Numbered from the stretch's first letter, positions 1 through 7,494 are shown. The stretch is 64,000 bases of DNA from Prochlorococcus marinus str. MIT 1214 (GCF_027359355.1 NZ_CP114777.1:930001-994000); one strand, 5' to 3'. The notes: generated by a model not told the origin, from the letters alone. Numbers and translations are program-made.

Positions 1-217
1 TACTTCTAGTTATCAAATTATCATCACTAATATCAAGACCTTTGACACTAGAAATCTGCCCTTTCAGGCCCTCTAATTGAAGTTGATCAATCATCTGCTG
101 AATAACCTGACTTTCTACTAATTTCTGATCAATCATATCAGGAGTCATTTTCTCAAATAATTTACCTGCTTTAGAGGCAACCACATCTGAGGCATTAGTG
201 ATTTTGAGAAGAATCAT
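1..217 (-). CDS. Conserved hypothetical protein, C-terminus cut by window edge
   Basis: An open frame begins with ATG at 217 and runs off the left edge with no stop, giving at least 72 residues. It opens MILLKITNASDVVASKAGKL and continues as mainly helical, charged sequence with several Met, Gln and Asp residues and no membrane segment. I do not recognise a named family. It reads like a small soluble cyanobacterial protein. No function is proposed. Confidence 0.6.
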   Translation of the reverse strand, partial: MILLKITNASDVVASKAGKLFEKMTPDMIDQKLVESQVIQQMIDQLQLEGLKGQISSVKGLDISDDNLITRS

Positions 218-666
218 GATTAAATTAAAACTTAGATAAATTAAAATAAATTCAATCTATTTACAATTGAATATTATATAAATTTACTACTCATCTAATA
301 TTAAAGAATTATGGAAATGTAATTCAACTAAGAATCAATATGAAAATTTGAATTAAGGTCAAGAATATAAATATCCAAAGCAATATCATGCCTAATTTAT
401 TATGGAACGAACCCTTCTTATAAAAGGATGGACCTGAATCCCAATCCCTTGTCATCATTAAAAATAAAATAATCTAGAAGTAACATAGCAATATATTTGT
501 ATTTTGATTGCTACACCGAAAAAGAAATACAATTTATAATCAAAATTAAAAAAATCGAGAAATCCCCACAAAAACAAAAATATATTACATAATAGTAAAA
601 TAAAAAGCATTCTCAAGTATTAGAAATTTCCATAGAAATTAATTTTTCACCTCTGATAATAAGTAA
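218..666. other. AT-rich spacer, no gene seen
   Basis: About 450 bases lie between the leftward hypothetical gene and the DoxX-like gene. They are very AT-rich, with many stops in all frames and no convincing start and ribosome-site pair. Promoters for both divergent neighbours must lie here, but no clear box stands out. Confidence 0.5.
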
Positions 667-1065
667 ATGAATTTTGAAAAAACGAGAGATTTAATTGGAA
701 GAATACTAATTTCAGCCATATTTATTTATGCAATTCCTAGTAAAATAATAAATTTTGATCAGACTGTTGAGGTTATCTCAAATAAAAATATATCTTCTAC
801 CTTAGCTCCATTTCTATTACTTTTAGCCATCTTTTGCCTAATTTTTGGCTCAATCCTTTTTATCTCAGGATTCAAGCAAAAATTAGGCGTATATCTTCTA
901 ATAATGTTTATAGTCCCAACAACTTTTATATTTCATTTTTCTCCTTTCCAAGCAAAGGCCATTCTAATGAATGCGGGCCTAGTTGGAGGATTGATTCTCG
1001 GTCTTAATAATGCAAAAGGTAATTCACTCAAAGAAATTTTCAACAATCAGGTAATCAAAAAGTAA
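667..1065 (+). CDS. DoxX-like small membrane protein
   Basis: 132 residues with about four hydrophobic segments (roughly 10-27, 44-65, 72-90 and 98-116). The pattern resembles the DoxX/DoxD family: an N-terminal GRILISAIFIYAIPSKI segment, a central polar turn GFKQKLG, and a final helix ending in a Gly-rich turn. DoxX proteins are integral membrane proteins often linked to redox or sulfur stress, but the role of this paralogue is unknown. It faces the OsmC gene convergently with a 21-base gap. An association of DoxX with the peroxide-linked OsmC is suggestive but unproven. Confidence 0.65.
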   Translation: MNFEKTRDLIGRILISAIFIYAIPSKIINFDQTVEVISNKNISSTLAPFLLLLAIFCLIFGSILFISGFKQKLGVYLLIMFIVPTTFIFHFSPFQAKAILMNAGLVGGLILGLNNAKGNSLKEIFNNQVIKK

Positions 1066-1086
1066 CTTCCGTTTTTAAATATTTAT

Positions 1087-1455
1087 TTAGTGCCAATTCA
1101 ACTTAATATCCACAGATCTCTCAAGATTAAGTTTAACAGGACAATCTTCAGCTGTTCTTTGAAGTATTTTATACTTTTCAGTATCTAATTCAGGTGGCAT
1201 GAAAATTTCTAGCGCAAGAGTCTTTATTTGTCTAGGCCCTTCTGATGTCATTGTTTTATAAACATCAATTGTAATCTTACCAAGTTCCCATCCTCTACGC
1301 TTGGCCTCAATACCCATAATTGTTATTACACAAGTCCCCAAAGAAGAAGCTAATAAATCAGTTGGAGCAAAATTTTTGCCTTCACCATCATGATCTTTAG
1401 GTGCATCAGTATGTATAACGCTCCCTGAAATAGAATGTTTTACTTCAGTGTGCAA
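1087..1455 (-). CDS. OsmC family peroxiredoxin-like protein (true start probably upstream)
   Basis: The 122 residues carry the OsmC/Ohr fold signature: the segment FAPTDLLASSLGTCVITIMG with the first redox Cys, and the second Cys in AEDCPVKLNL. These two thiols reduce organic peroxides in characterised relatives. The first in-frame standard start is a TTG at 1455, yet family-like sequence (ISCTYLGDLHTEVKH) continues upstream in the same frame as far as a stop at about 1530, with no ATG, GTG or TTG there. OsmC proteins usually begin near this YxGDL segment and reach 135-140 residues, so initiation probably uses a rare codon such as ATT near 1500. It is convergent with the DoxX-like gene. Confidence 0.85.
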   Translation of the reverse strand: MHTEVKHSISGSVIHTDAPKDHDGEGKNFAPTDLLASSLGTCVITIMGIEAKRRGWELGKITIDVYKTMTSEGPRQIKTLALEIFMPPELDTEKYKILQRTAEDCPVKLNLERSVDIKLNWH

Positions 1456-1665
1456 ATCTCCAAGATATGTGCAACTGATTTTAGTAGAATTGAAATTAAT
1501 GTCTTGTAAGTTTTTAATTTGAAGAACCTATTTAATAGATCACTTTAGCAAACTTTTAGTCTCATCAATTATCGAATAAGTTTATTTTATTAAAGAAAAA
1601 TGAAATATAATCACAAATAGAAAAACATTATTTTTGCAGAAAAATTTCTCTCATAACCAAAACAA

Positions 1666-2037
1666 ATGATTTTTATTTCATTTTTTCTTAGTTTACTTAT
1701 TACTCTTAACCCTTCTTCAAGTTTCAATTGTGATGGGGATAGATTAACTGCGGTCATCAGGAATAACTTAAATGGGGATTTCTCAATAACTAATGATCTT
1801 GAAAATATTGATAAAGGAGCATTTATAGTTCTTAATTGGCGCGAGATCAATCTCATGCTCCCAGTATCTTTTAATGTCGGTGACATTTCTTTCACCGACA
1901 AGAAATGGTTGTGGAGTTATCAAGATAAAAAAAATGGATTAAGAATGGATGATCCCAGGTTTGCTCAACTTTTACCTAATGGAGAAATTCAAGAATTTTC
2001 TTGTCAAGCTATATACACGGAAGACAGAGTTTCATAA
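1666..2037 (+). CDS. Secreted hypothetical protein
   Basis: 123 residues. Residues 1-19 form a hydrophobic signal peptide (IFISFFLSLLITL) followed by an SSSFNC region that could be a cleavage site. The mature part has two Cys residues far apart (in SFNCDGD near 21 and EFSCQAIY near 114) that could form one disulfide, plus Trp-rich segments (VLNWREINLML, KKWLWSYQ). That suggests a small beta-rich periplasmic domain. I recognise no family. The gene stands alone, 71 bases before the next small gene on the same strand. Confidence 0.6.
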   Translation: MIFISFFLSLLITLNPSSSFNCDGDRLTAVIRNNLNGDFSITNDLENIDKGAFIVLNWREINLMLPVSFNVGDISFTDKKWLWSYQDKKNGLRMDDPRFAQLLPNGEIQEFSCQAIYTEDRVS

Positions 2038-2107
2038 AGAAAGTCTTAAGCAGGAAATATCCTAGAAATGATATAGCTACGAATTAGGTAGTCGAAAAAA
2101 AAATCAC

Positions 2108-2302
2108 ATGACTGTCTCAAGATCAAAGAGATTCATATTTATAGATACGAAGCAACATGTAAACAAAAAACAAGTTTTTCTTTTTGGATCAATAATTGCA
2201 AGTTTTTGCTTGAGTGGTGCATTTTTAATCGCTTTGTATATTGAATATCTTCATAATCCGGTTTTTCACAGCTTTGTTCAATCAAGAGGAATATTCCTTT
2301 GA
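2108..2302 (+). CDS. Single-pass membrane mini-protein
   Basis: 64 residues: a basic cytoplasmic head (SRSKRFIFIDTKQHVNKKQ), then one transmembrane helix at about 24-45 and a short tail. The charge pattern predicts N-inside topology. It has no recognised family. A strong bidirectional hairpin terminator lies 39 bases after the stop, which supports this as the end of a rightward unit. Confidence 0.55.
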   Translation: MTVSRSKRFIFIDTKQHVNKKQVFLFGSIIASFCLSGAFLIALYIEYLHNPVFHSFVQSRGIFL

Positions 2303-2340
2303 ATTTTGAGTTCATTGATTAGACATTCCTTGTAAAACAA

Positions 2341-2369
2341 AAAAAGCTCTCTAAAAGTGAGAGCTTTTT
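2341..2369. terminator. Bidirectional intrinsic terminator
   Basis: A perfect 11-base stem (AAAAAGCTCTC / GAGAGCTTTTT) closes a 7-base loop at 2352-2358, with T-runs on either strand. It separates the rightward mini-protein gene from the leftward hli cluster and can serve both. Confidence 0.85.
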
Positions 2370-2504
2370 ATTGATTTTTTTAAAATCTAAACATCCCTTG
2401 GAACTAACCAACCAGAGTATTTAAAAAGAATTACTGCTGTAAATAAATCGTTTTTGCTAAACGCCTATTAAACTATTTAGCGATTTTTAAGTAATCTTGA
2501 TTGG

Positions 2505-2651
2505 TTAAACAAACCCAGGAATAATTTGACCTGTTGTTGCATATGCACCTATTAAAGCAATACAACCAAATAGTGCTGCATAACCATTGAGCCTTTCTGC
2601 GGTTACTTTCTCAGGATCAATGTTTCTTGTATTTTTATTTTGAGTAGACAT
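2505..2651 (-). CDS. hli: High-light-inducible protein (Hli), 48 aa
   Basis: 48 residues on the minus strand. The family core is clear: EKVTAERLNGYAAL in the chlorophyll-binding helix and the Prochlorococcus Hli C-terminus GAYATTGQIIPG. Hli proteins are one-helix thylakoid relatives of light-harvesting proteins that bind chlorophyll and carotenoid and quench or store pigment under stress. The motif ExxNxRxAM is altered: E and N are present, but the Arg position is Tyr and the Met is Leu. Its ATG overlaps the stop of the preceding hli gene by one base (TAATG), so translation is probably coupled. Confidence 0.9.
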   Translation of the reverse strand: MSTQNKNTRNIDPEKVTAERLNGYAALFGCIALIGAYATTGQIIPGFV

Positions 2652-2770
2652 TACACAACTCCAGGGACAAGTTGGCCAGTTGTTAGGTAGATACCTGTTA
2701 GAAGTACGAAGGCCATCATTGCTGGTCTACCGATGCTTCTTTCTAGAATTGTCTTGTTAGATGGTTGCAT
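2651..2770 (-). CDS. hli: High-light-inducible-like protein, 39 aa
   Basis: 39 residues containing LERSIGRPAMMAF and then TTGQLVPGVV, so it is an Hli-type single helix. Here the Arg and Ala-Met of ExxNxRxAM are kept but the Asn is Ile. It is the middle gene of three tandem hli genes. It lies 9 bases after the stop of the first and overlaps the start of the third by one base. The set is most likely one transcript. Its function is inferred from the family: thylakoid pigment binding and photoprotection. Confidence 0.85.
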   Translation of the reverse strand: MQPSNKTILERSIGRPAMMAFVLLTGIYLTTGQLVPGVV

Positions 2771-2779
2771 GATTAAAAT

Positions 2780-2887
2780 TTAGAAAATGCCAGGGATTAT
2801 TTGTCCTGTTGTTGCATATGCGCCAAAGGCTGCAACGAAGCCAAGCATTGCCGCCCAACCGTTAAACTTTTCTGCTTCAGGTGTCAT
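2780..2887 (-). CDS. hli: High-light-inducible protein (Hli), 35 aa
   Basis: The first gene of the trio. The ATG at 2887 gives a 35-residue protein starting MTPEAEKFNGWAAML and ending GAYATTGQIIPGIF, a typical Prochlorococcus multi-copy Hli. A longer frame extends to 2983, but the upstream part is Cys/Gln-rich and unlike the family, so the internal ATG is chosen. E and N of the chlorophyll motif are present; the Arg position is Trp. It probably leads a three-gene hli transcript induced by light or stress. Confidence 0.9.
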   Translation of the reverse strand: MTPEAEKFNGWAAMLGFVAAFGAYATTGQIIPGIF

Positions 2888-3077
2888 TTTAAAAAAAAGT
2901 TGTTTGTGTAAAGGAATGTAACGGACGCAAGCCTGCTGTTGCTGTGGGCAACCGAACATACTAGAAAAAATGATCAAATACATTAGAAAAATTTATTAAA
3001 AACGAAACTTGAATCCATACCTTTTCTTTGATCCACTTGTTAAATTCCTATAATAAAAAATCAATCGAAGAAAGAAC

Positions 3078-3338
3078 TTGTACGACCCCTCGATTGGACA
3101 AGAATCTCTCACTACAGTTGATGTCGTAGGCGTACTTGTAGGACATCTCCTTTTTGGCGTTGCCGCCACACTTTTAATTGATTGGAGTTGGATCCCCTTA
3201 AGTCCTCAACAAAAAGAGAGTGGCCAATCATTAAAAGAAATAAAAAAAAGCTGGGGTTGGGATGAAAAAACTGATAACAAGAATGTGTCTCTAAACCCCG
3301 AAAACAAAAAATCCTCAGCTGAAGAAAACAACGAGTAA
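3078..3338 (+). CDS. Conserved hypothetical membrane-anchored protein
   Basis: 86 residues from a TTG start (no ATG is available in frame). A single hydrophobic helix at about 14-36 (TVDVVGVLVGHLLFGVAATL) ends in DWSWIPLSP, and is followed by a strongly charged, low-complexity Lys/Glu/Asn tail. It looks like a cyanobacterial thylakoid or plasma-membrane mini-protein with a soluble tail. It is divergent from the hli trio, with about 190 bases holding both promoters. No function is assigned. Confidence 0.6.
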   Translation: MYDPSIGQESLTTVDVVGVLVGHLLFGVAATLLIDWSWIPLSPQQKESGQSLKEIKKSWGWDEKTDNKNVSLNPENKKSSAEENNE

Positions 3339-3460
3339 TCTTTTAATTGCTAATAAAGTCAAATGATTTGCAGTGATATGTATCATATAATCTGACGTTT
3401 TTCGGAAGATATAGTAAAAATATATGGCAAGTGTTTTTCAACTAAAGTGATGCTCTTGCC

Positions 3461-3493
3461 TAATAGCCATTTCTTGCATGGTCTTGGCTATTA
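3461..3493. terminator. Hairpin in spacer, possible terminator
   Basis: The arms TAATAGCCA (3461-3469) and TGGCTATTA (3485-3493) form a perfect 9-base stem around a 15-base loop, followed on the plus strand by AAAAATAATAA rather than a T-run. It could end the upstream 86-residue gene or be part of a small RNA; neither is proven. Confidence 0.4.
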
Positions 3494-3513
3494 AAAATAA
3501 TAACCCTAATAAA

Positions 3514-3594
3514 ATGCAATTAAACAATATTTCTTGGAAAGTAATTTATCTGTGTTTGTTGCTAATAACAATCGCTATAGATACCTACAAATAA
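3514..3594 (+). CDS. Possible 26-aa membrane mini-protein
   Basis: An ATG frame of 26 residues opens MQLNNISWKVIY and is followed by a hydrophobic run LCLLLITIAI and a polar end DTYK. It resembles other single-helix mini-proteins nearby. There is no strong ribosome site. It is offered as a candidate only. Confidence 0.3.
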   Translation: MQLNNISWKVIYLCLLLITIAIDTYK

Positions 3595-3670
3595 TTGTGT
3601 ATCGTAAATATATTTTTAATTAGTTTATTAAAATATTTAATTGACTAAAATAAGTCATAAACATAGTTTT

Positions 3671-4345
3671 ATGCTAACCAAGGAAATGGCAGGAGCAGAT
3701 TGTACGCATTTATTTAAGTCTGCCTATGAAAATCGCTACACATGGGAATCAGATTTTTCAGGTTATCAAGGTAGATGTTCTTGGACAGATGGCAAAAGAG
3801 AAGTAGAAGGAACCTTTTGCTTAGGCCAAGATTTAAAAGCCACTGTTAACGAAATAGATAACGAAGAAATACACAAAGCCATTTCTTCACAACTTTGGGA
3901 AGTTGCTATTCATAGAGTCAGAAGATCATTTGAACAAACTCATGGTAAAAACACCTTTACTTTTGGAGATACAAATGAAATTGGCACAGAAGTTATAGTT
4001 GGAGGGAAAAACGAAGGTGACAAATATAGGGTTAAAAACGATATTGTTACGATGGTTTATAGGCATATTCATGGAAATCTAATAATCATCCTCACTAAGG
4101 ATGTTACTCATACTGGTAATGGCTATTTAAGTAAGAGTTATTCCAGTCAATATCTTGATCCAATTTCAAAAAAAGATTTAAAGGGACAAAGCTTTTACAA
4201 AGATGCTTTTATACCTTTATTCAAAGGTGGGCCTTGGGTTTTATCCTCTAGATCCATACATCAAGAATCCTCAGAAGGTTCAATAATAAATAAACAAGTA
4301 TTTTCTTTTTCGGAGTTAAAAAGTCTTGGTTCTAAGCAAGGATAG
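3671..4345 (+). CDS. DUF3386 family protein
   Basis: The sequence matches the cyanobacterial DUF3386 pattern: an N-terminal LFKSAYENRYTW block, a central region with HGKNTFTFGDTNEIGTEV, and a beta-rich end. It is about 224 residues long, soluble and of unknown biochemical role. The frame is open back to a TTG at 3641, but the ATG at 3671 starts just before the conserved region and is preferred. Neither start has a strong Shine-Dalgarno. It stands alone, followed about 120 bases later by a cupin-like gene with a strong ribosome site. Confidence 0.75.
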   Translation: MLTKEMAGADCTHLFKSAYENRYTWESDFSGYQGRCSWTDGKREVEGTFCLGQDLKATVNEIDNEEIHKAISSQLWEVAIHRVRRSFEQTHGKNTFTFGDTNEIGTEVIVGGKNEGDKYRVKNDIVTMVYRHIHGNLIIILTKDVTHTGNGYLSKSYSSQYLDPISKKDLKGQSFYKDAFIPLFKGGPWVLSSRSIHQESSEGSIINKQVFSFSELKSLGSKQG

Positions 4346-4463
4346 CTTATGGAAACATAGCCAGAGTCATAATTTATATAAGAATATCTGCCTAGGTGAA
4401 AACCGAGATTTATAAATTAACTATTTTCGATTATGAATGAATCGTAAGAAAGGGGGGTAACAA

Positions 4464-5009
4464 ATGTTTCTTCAATTTGTCCCTATTCGTGTTTTTCGTG
4501 AAACACCGCAAGTATCATTTTTTGATGCAGGCGTTAATGGATCAAATGGTGCCGATGTTGTCATCCATCACAAAAATGCCATTTCTCCACCTGATGATGG
4601 CAACTTTGAGCAATATTACATTCACCATCATCAAATTGATCACAATTTAGTGATTGAAGGTAGTCGAAAATTCACTCTTATCAACCCTAAATGGGATGAG
4701 CCGCACCATGTGATTTTTTTAAATAGAGCAATGGGTGCACTGCAAATACCAATTGGAACTTATCACCGATCAGAATCAGGAAAAGAAGGTAGTATTGTTT
4801 TGAATCAAGCAATTAGAGATAATTCATTTGATCAAACAAAAGAATTCTCACCTGTTAGCCTAAGATCAAACAAACATTTAAGAAAAGCTAGGAAAGCTCA
4901 TCCCGTTTACTGGATTTGGGAAGAAGAAAGAATAAAAAGAGTAAAACTTGATTGTAAAGGGCCCTTTAAGAACATTACGTTAGAACCTTTAATACCTGCG
5001 CAAAAATAA
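4464..5009 (+). CDS. Cupin-like conserved hypothetical protein
   Basis: 181 residues. The middle of the protein (about 50-110) is rich in His and beta-strand pattern: YYIHHHQIDHNLVIEGSRKF, then PHHVIFLNRAMGALQIPIG and TYHRSESGKEG. This looks like a cupin barrel with several possible metal-binding His. The C-terminus is basic (KHLRKARKAHPVYWIWEEER). The ribosome site AAGGGGGGT just before the ATG is the strongest in this part of the window, so this is probably well expressed. The family and reaction are not known to me; a sugar-epimerase-like fold is possible. Confidence 0.65.
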   Translation: MFLQFVPIRVFRETPQVSFFDAGVNGSNGADVVIHHKNAISPPDDGNFEQYYIHHHQIDHNLVIEGSRKFTLINPKWDEPHHVIFLNRAMGALQIPIGTYHRSESGKEGSIVLNQAIRDNSFDQTKEFSPVSLRSNKHLRKARKAHPVYWIWEEERIKRVKLDCKGPFKNITLEPLIPAQK

Positions 5010-5173
5010 AAAAATGCTTCAGCTTACATGAAAAACAAAACAATTAGAGCAATATGCTCGATTAAAATTAGACATACCCATACAATTCCACAAATATTTT
5101 AGACGTATAAATATGAAATGATTAATAAATTTATTATACATGCCTTATAAACAGATTAAAAATCAGCAGTGCA

Positions 5174-5349
5174 TTAGACAAAAAAATTTAATTGACAGTT
5201 GCTGATCGTCCCAATCATTGCCCAACGTCCATTGTTTTTTCAGCTTCCTTTGGATAGCTTGTATAATTTTTTACTAATTGAGGCGGAGTTTCACGAGCAA
5301 ATATGTTTGTCTTGCCATATTCAGAAATCACCTGAGAAGAAGATTTCAT
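5174..5349 (-). pseudogene. hli: Frameshifted high-light-inducible (hli) gene
   Basis: From ATG 5349 the frame reads as the N-terminal arm of a long Hli protein (EYGKTNIFARETPPQLV, then SYPKEAEK). It then breaks inside a run of six A at the pigment motif and ends at TGA 5215-5217. One base back, the other frame continues as NGRWAMIGTISN, the exact ExxNxRxAM helix, and stops at 5174. A missing A in the run would restore E-K-N-N-G-R-W-A-M. The usual GAYxTTGQIIPG end is absent even in the shifted frame, so this is more likely a truncated relic than programmed slippage. Confidence 0.7.
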
Positions 5350-5558
5350 GTCCCTATTAGCGTGTGAGCGAAGGGTAAATCCTTGATTAAGGAATACAAA
5401 GATACTGTAGGACTAGACTTGTACCTTTCGAAGTGATGAAAGGGATCAAGCTGTGTCCAAACAGTAATGCCAGACTTGTAATCAATAAGTAAGAGAAAAA
5501 ACGAACTGGCAATGATCGCAATCTTCCATAAGATACGTAGCTTAATGTGACGCCCATA
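5346..5558 (-). CDS. Possible small membrane protein overlapping the hli relic
   Basis: An open frame of 70 sense codons encodes a helix (LRILWKIAIIASSFFLLLI) followed by a polar tail with Trp, His and Phe. It lies between an in-frame TGA at 5559-5561 and a TGA that overlaps the hli relic's ATG as ATGA. There is no ATG, GTG or TTG near the 5' end, so it either starts at a rare codon or is itself a decayed gene. An overlapping frame from ATG 5554 is also open for 56 residues and cannot be excluded. Confidence 0.3.
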   Translation of the reverse strand, partial: YGRHIKLRILWKIAIIASSFFLLLIDYKSGITVWTQLDPFHHFERYKSSPTVSLYSLIKDLPFAHTLIGT

Positions 5559-5595
5559 TCACATTTGAGTAGTTCTCTCAGCCAGTGGTTAGCTG

Positions 5596-5766
5596 TTATG
5601 AACCTTCTAAACTTGAGAATTGATATTTATCCCGAGTTGAAAAAGTCATTCCATCCCCATTATTATTATCAAAGCTAGAAATTAAAATTCGAACCCCAAG
5701 CAAAGCAAGAAATCCTGAGACAAAAACCACTATTAATTGAATATGTATTATTTGTTCAAAACTCAA
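5596..5766 (-). CDS. Possible 56-aa single-helix membrane protein
   Basis: From a TTG at 5766 the frame encodes a helix (HIQLIVVFVSGFLALLGVRI) and then a polar tail rich in Asn, Asp and Ser. The frame is open further upstream as hydrophobic sequence to an in-frame TGA at about 5805, so it may be the end of a longer decayed gene. No family is recognised. Confidence 0.35.
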   Translation of the reverse strand: MSFEQIIHIQLIVVFVSGFLALLGVRILISSFDNNNGDGMTFSTRDKYQFSSLEGS

Positions 5767-5859
5767 CTTTAAAAGTAATTTTAACCATAAAAAGATAGCA
5801 ATTCACGCAAAGATATATTCAGAGAAAGTGATCAATGCTTCTCAAGAGCAAACAAGGGT

Positions 5860-5964
5860 TTATTGTTTAGCTGCTTTTTTGAGTGTTTTTGAAGTCCTAT
5901 TATTTTTTTTAGCCAGATCAGCCTTGCTTGGATTAGGAATACTGAACTGAGTTAGTAATTTCAT
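5860..5964 (-). CDS. Possible 34-aa basic mini-protein
   Basis: An ATG frame of 34 residues opens MKLLTQFSIPNPSKADL and ends in a Lys/Asn-rich tail (AKKNNRTSKTLKKAAKQ). It is basic, has no membrane helix, and is soluble or nucleic-acid binding by composition only. It is a candidate with no homologue known to me. Confidence 0.35.
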   Translation of the reverse strand: MKLLTQFSIPNPSKADLAKKNNRTSKTLKKAAKQ

Positions 5965-6007
5965 GAAAATTATGAGAAATTAAAAAATGTTCAAAATTTA
6001 TAAACAA

Positions 6008-6097
6008 CTAATCATTATCTACTTGAAACTCTTTCAACGAGTCTCCGTAATAACTCATAGCCAATTGAAGCAAAACCCAGTTCACAGCTCTAGACAT
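6008..6097 (-). CDS. Possible 29-aa mini-protein with good ribosome site
   Basis: The ATG at 6097 is preceded by GAGGTCACA, a fair Shine-Dalgarno. The 29 residues open MSRAVNWVLLQLAMSYYG and end acidic (KEFQVDND), which looks like one amphipathic helix. The proper start signal and composition make it the best supported of the tiny frames here, but no function can be given. Confidence 0.45.
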   Translation of the reverse strand: MSRAVNWVLLQLAMSYYGDSLKEFQVDND

Positions 6098-6301
6098 TGT
6101 GACCTCGAAATGAATTCAACTTAAAGATGGCTTATGTTTCAAAGCTTTGCCATGAGTAATTATTATTTTTAAAGGATTAAAAAAAATCCGTTACTAATTA
6201 AAACTCAAATTAGTCATCAATCCTAGTTCTAAGAACAAGTAACGATAAGTAATTATTCATAGCATTTGTGCATTTAAAATATAAACTTTGCTCATAAAGC
6301 A

Positions 6302-6511
6302 ATGGGAAGGTATTTCATGTTTTTTCTATCGAATCCTCAGGTATGGCATTTACCTGGCACTTGGTCTGAACAACCTATTGATGGTCCTTACTTAGGGATG
6401 ACCTCAAGTCAATTAAGTTGGGTAGCCGCATCGATTTTGGGAACTCTATTGATAGCTTTTAGTGTTTACATTCTTGAGACGAGCAACTCAAAGAGTAAAA
6501 GAAGTTCCTAG
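6302..6511 (+). CDS. Small membrane protein, unknown
   Basis: 69 residues. After a polar region rich in Pro, Trp and Gly (VWHLPGTWSEQPIDGPYLGM) comes one transmembrane helix (about 38-60, LSWVAASILGTLLIAFSVYI) and a basic Ser/Lys tail. The charge pattern predicts the tail is cytoplasmic. It is followed by another membrane gene 46 bases later, and the two may share a transcript. Confidence 0.55.
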   Translation: MGRYFMFFLSNPQVWHLPGTWSEQPIDGPYLGMTSSQLSWVAASILGTLLIAFSVYILETSNSKSKRSS

Positions 6512-6557
6512 AATAGTTTGAATAATTAAAATCGACTTACTGGGTAAGTGATATTTC

Positions 6558-6881
6558 ATGACCTTTTTTAGTTTATATTTTTTTGGCATAGCTTCAATTT
6601 GGTGGGTTTATCGTGTTGGATGGACTGAAGCTCTAAAAACCATTCTAAGTGTTTTAATTCCTTCTATATTAATTATTCTTTTTAATGTCAAAGCAGGACG
6701 ACTCATTTTCAAAAATCCTGCAGTTGGAATAATTAGTGTCCTTCCTACCGCCATTTTTATTTATCGAGGATCAAAGCCTCTCGTATTTGGAATTAATAGT
6801 TGGATAGATAGGAAAAGAAACGAATTTGTTGATTCAAAAGAAGTGGTTGATGCCGAAGTGGTTTCTAAAGAGGAAGCATAA
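6558..6881 (+). CDS. Hypothetical membrane protein
   Basis: 107 residues with three hydrophobic stretches (about 2-17, 27-43 and 55-70), then a charged C-terminal tail rich in Glu, Val and Asp that looks disordered. It includes a W-W-V-Y-R segment near residue 15. No family is recognised. It follows the 69-residue membrane gene on the same strand. Confidence 0.55.
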   Translation: MTFFSLYFFGIASIWWVYRVGWTEALKTILSVLIPSILIILFNVKAGRLIFKNPAVGIISVLPTAIFIYRGSKPLVFGINSWIDRKRNEFVDSKEVVDAEVVSKEEA

Positions 6882-7086
6882 ATTTTGAATTTAACAACGT
6901 AGTCATAATAGGAGATTTGAAGAGAAGAAAACTCTCAACCCTTTTATATAGATCTCTTTCTAATTGAAGAAAAGTGGATTATATTTTGAATTTAAAAAAA
7001 ATTAGGAGTTTCTTTATTCTTTTATTAGTTATATTTGTTGAACGCTTTGGATAAATGGCAATAATAAAGTGATTAATAATTCAACC

Positions 7087-7239
7087 ATGACAGATAACGA
7101 GCCAAAGTGGGATTACACCACCAAAGAAGGAAATTTTGCGGCAGGAGCGGCCGTTGTTGGAGGGAATTTACTAGTTCTTATTATTTACATTCTCTATAGA
7201 ACGGTTCCCTCTGTTCACCATTTCATTATTGGAAGATAA
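7087..7239 (+). CDS. 50-aa single-helix membrane protein
   Basis: 50 residues from ATG 7087. A polar head (DNEPKWDYTTKEGNFAAG) leads into one helix (AAVVGGNLLVLIIYILY) and a short end (VPSVHHFIIGR). The layout resembles small thylakoid subunits of photosynthetic or NDH complexes, but no specific one is recognised. The coding sequence is less AT-rich than its surroundings, which supports a real gene. Confidence 0.5.
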   Translation: MTDNEPKWDYTTKEGNFAAGAAVVGGNLLVLIIYILYRTVPSVHHFIIGR

Positions 7240-7287
7240 CTCAAGAGTTACCAGGAGAACGACTTAAGTTATTAGAGAACAGAATTC

Positions 7288-7494
7288 TCAGTATCTTCGG
7301 TTAGTTGTTGATTGCGTCCAGATAAAAGCCAATAAAAAAGCCATTCCAATTAAAGGGAGAAGGGTTTTAATCAAGCCAACCAGAACCAAAACCCCTATCC
7401 CGGCAGAGCTATAAATTGCCCATTTCGGAACATATTTACCTGCTCTGCTCCCTTTATTACTTGAAGGGGGTATTACTTCTGGATCAATAGCCAT
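7288..7494 (-). CDS. Small membrane protein, unknown
   Basis: 68 residues. The N-terminal half is polar and basic (PPSSNKGSRAGKYVPKW), followed by a long hydrophobic region (about 28-60) with a Gly/Pro kink that could be one long or two short helices, ending TNRRY. It is convergent with the 50-residue gene. No family is assigned. Confidence 0.55.
   Translation of the reverse strand: MAIDPEVIPPSSNKGSRAGKYVPKWAIYSSAGIGVLVLVGLIKTLLPLIGMAFLLAFIWTQSTTNRRY

Noticed and set aside
1611-1901. Antisense frame of 96 codons opposite the secreted protein gene
   Set aside because: It lacks family features or a start signal and mirrors the opposite gene, which has a clear signal peptide.
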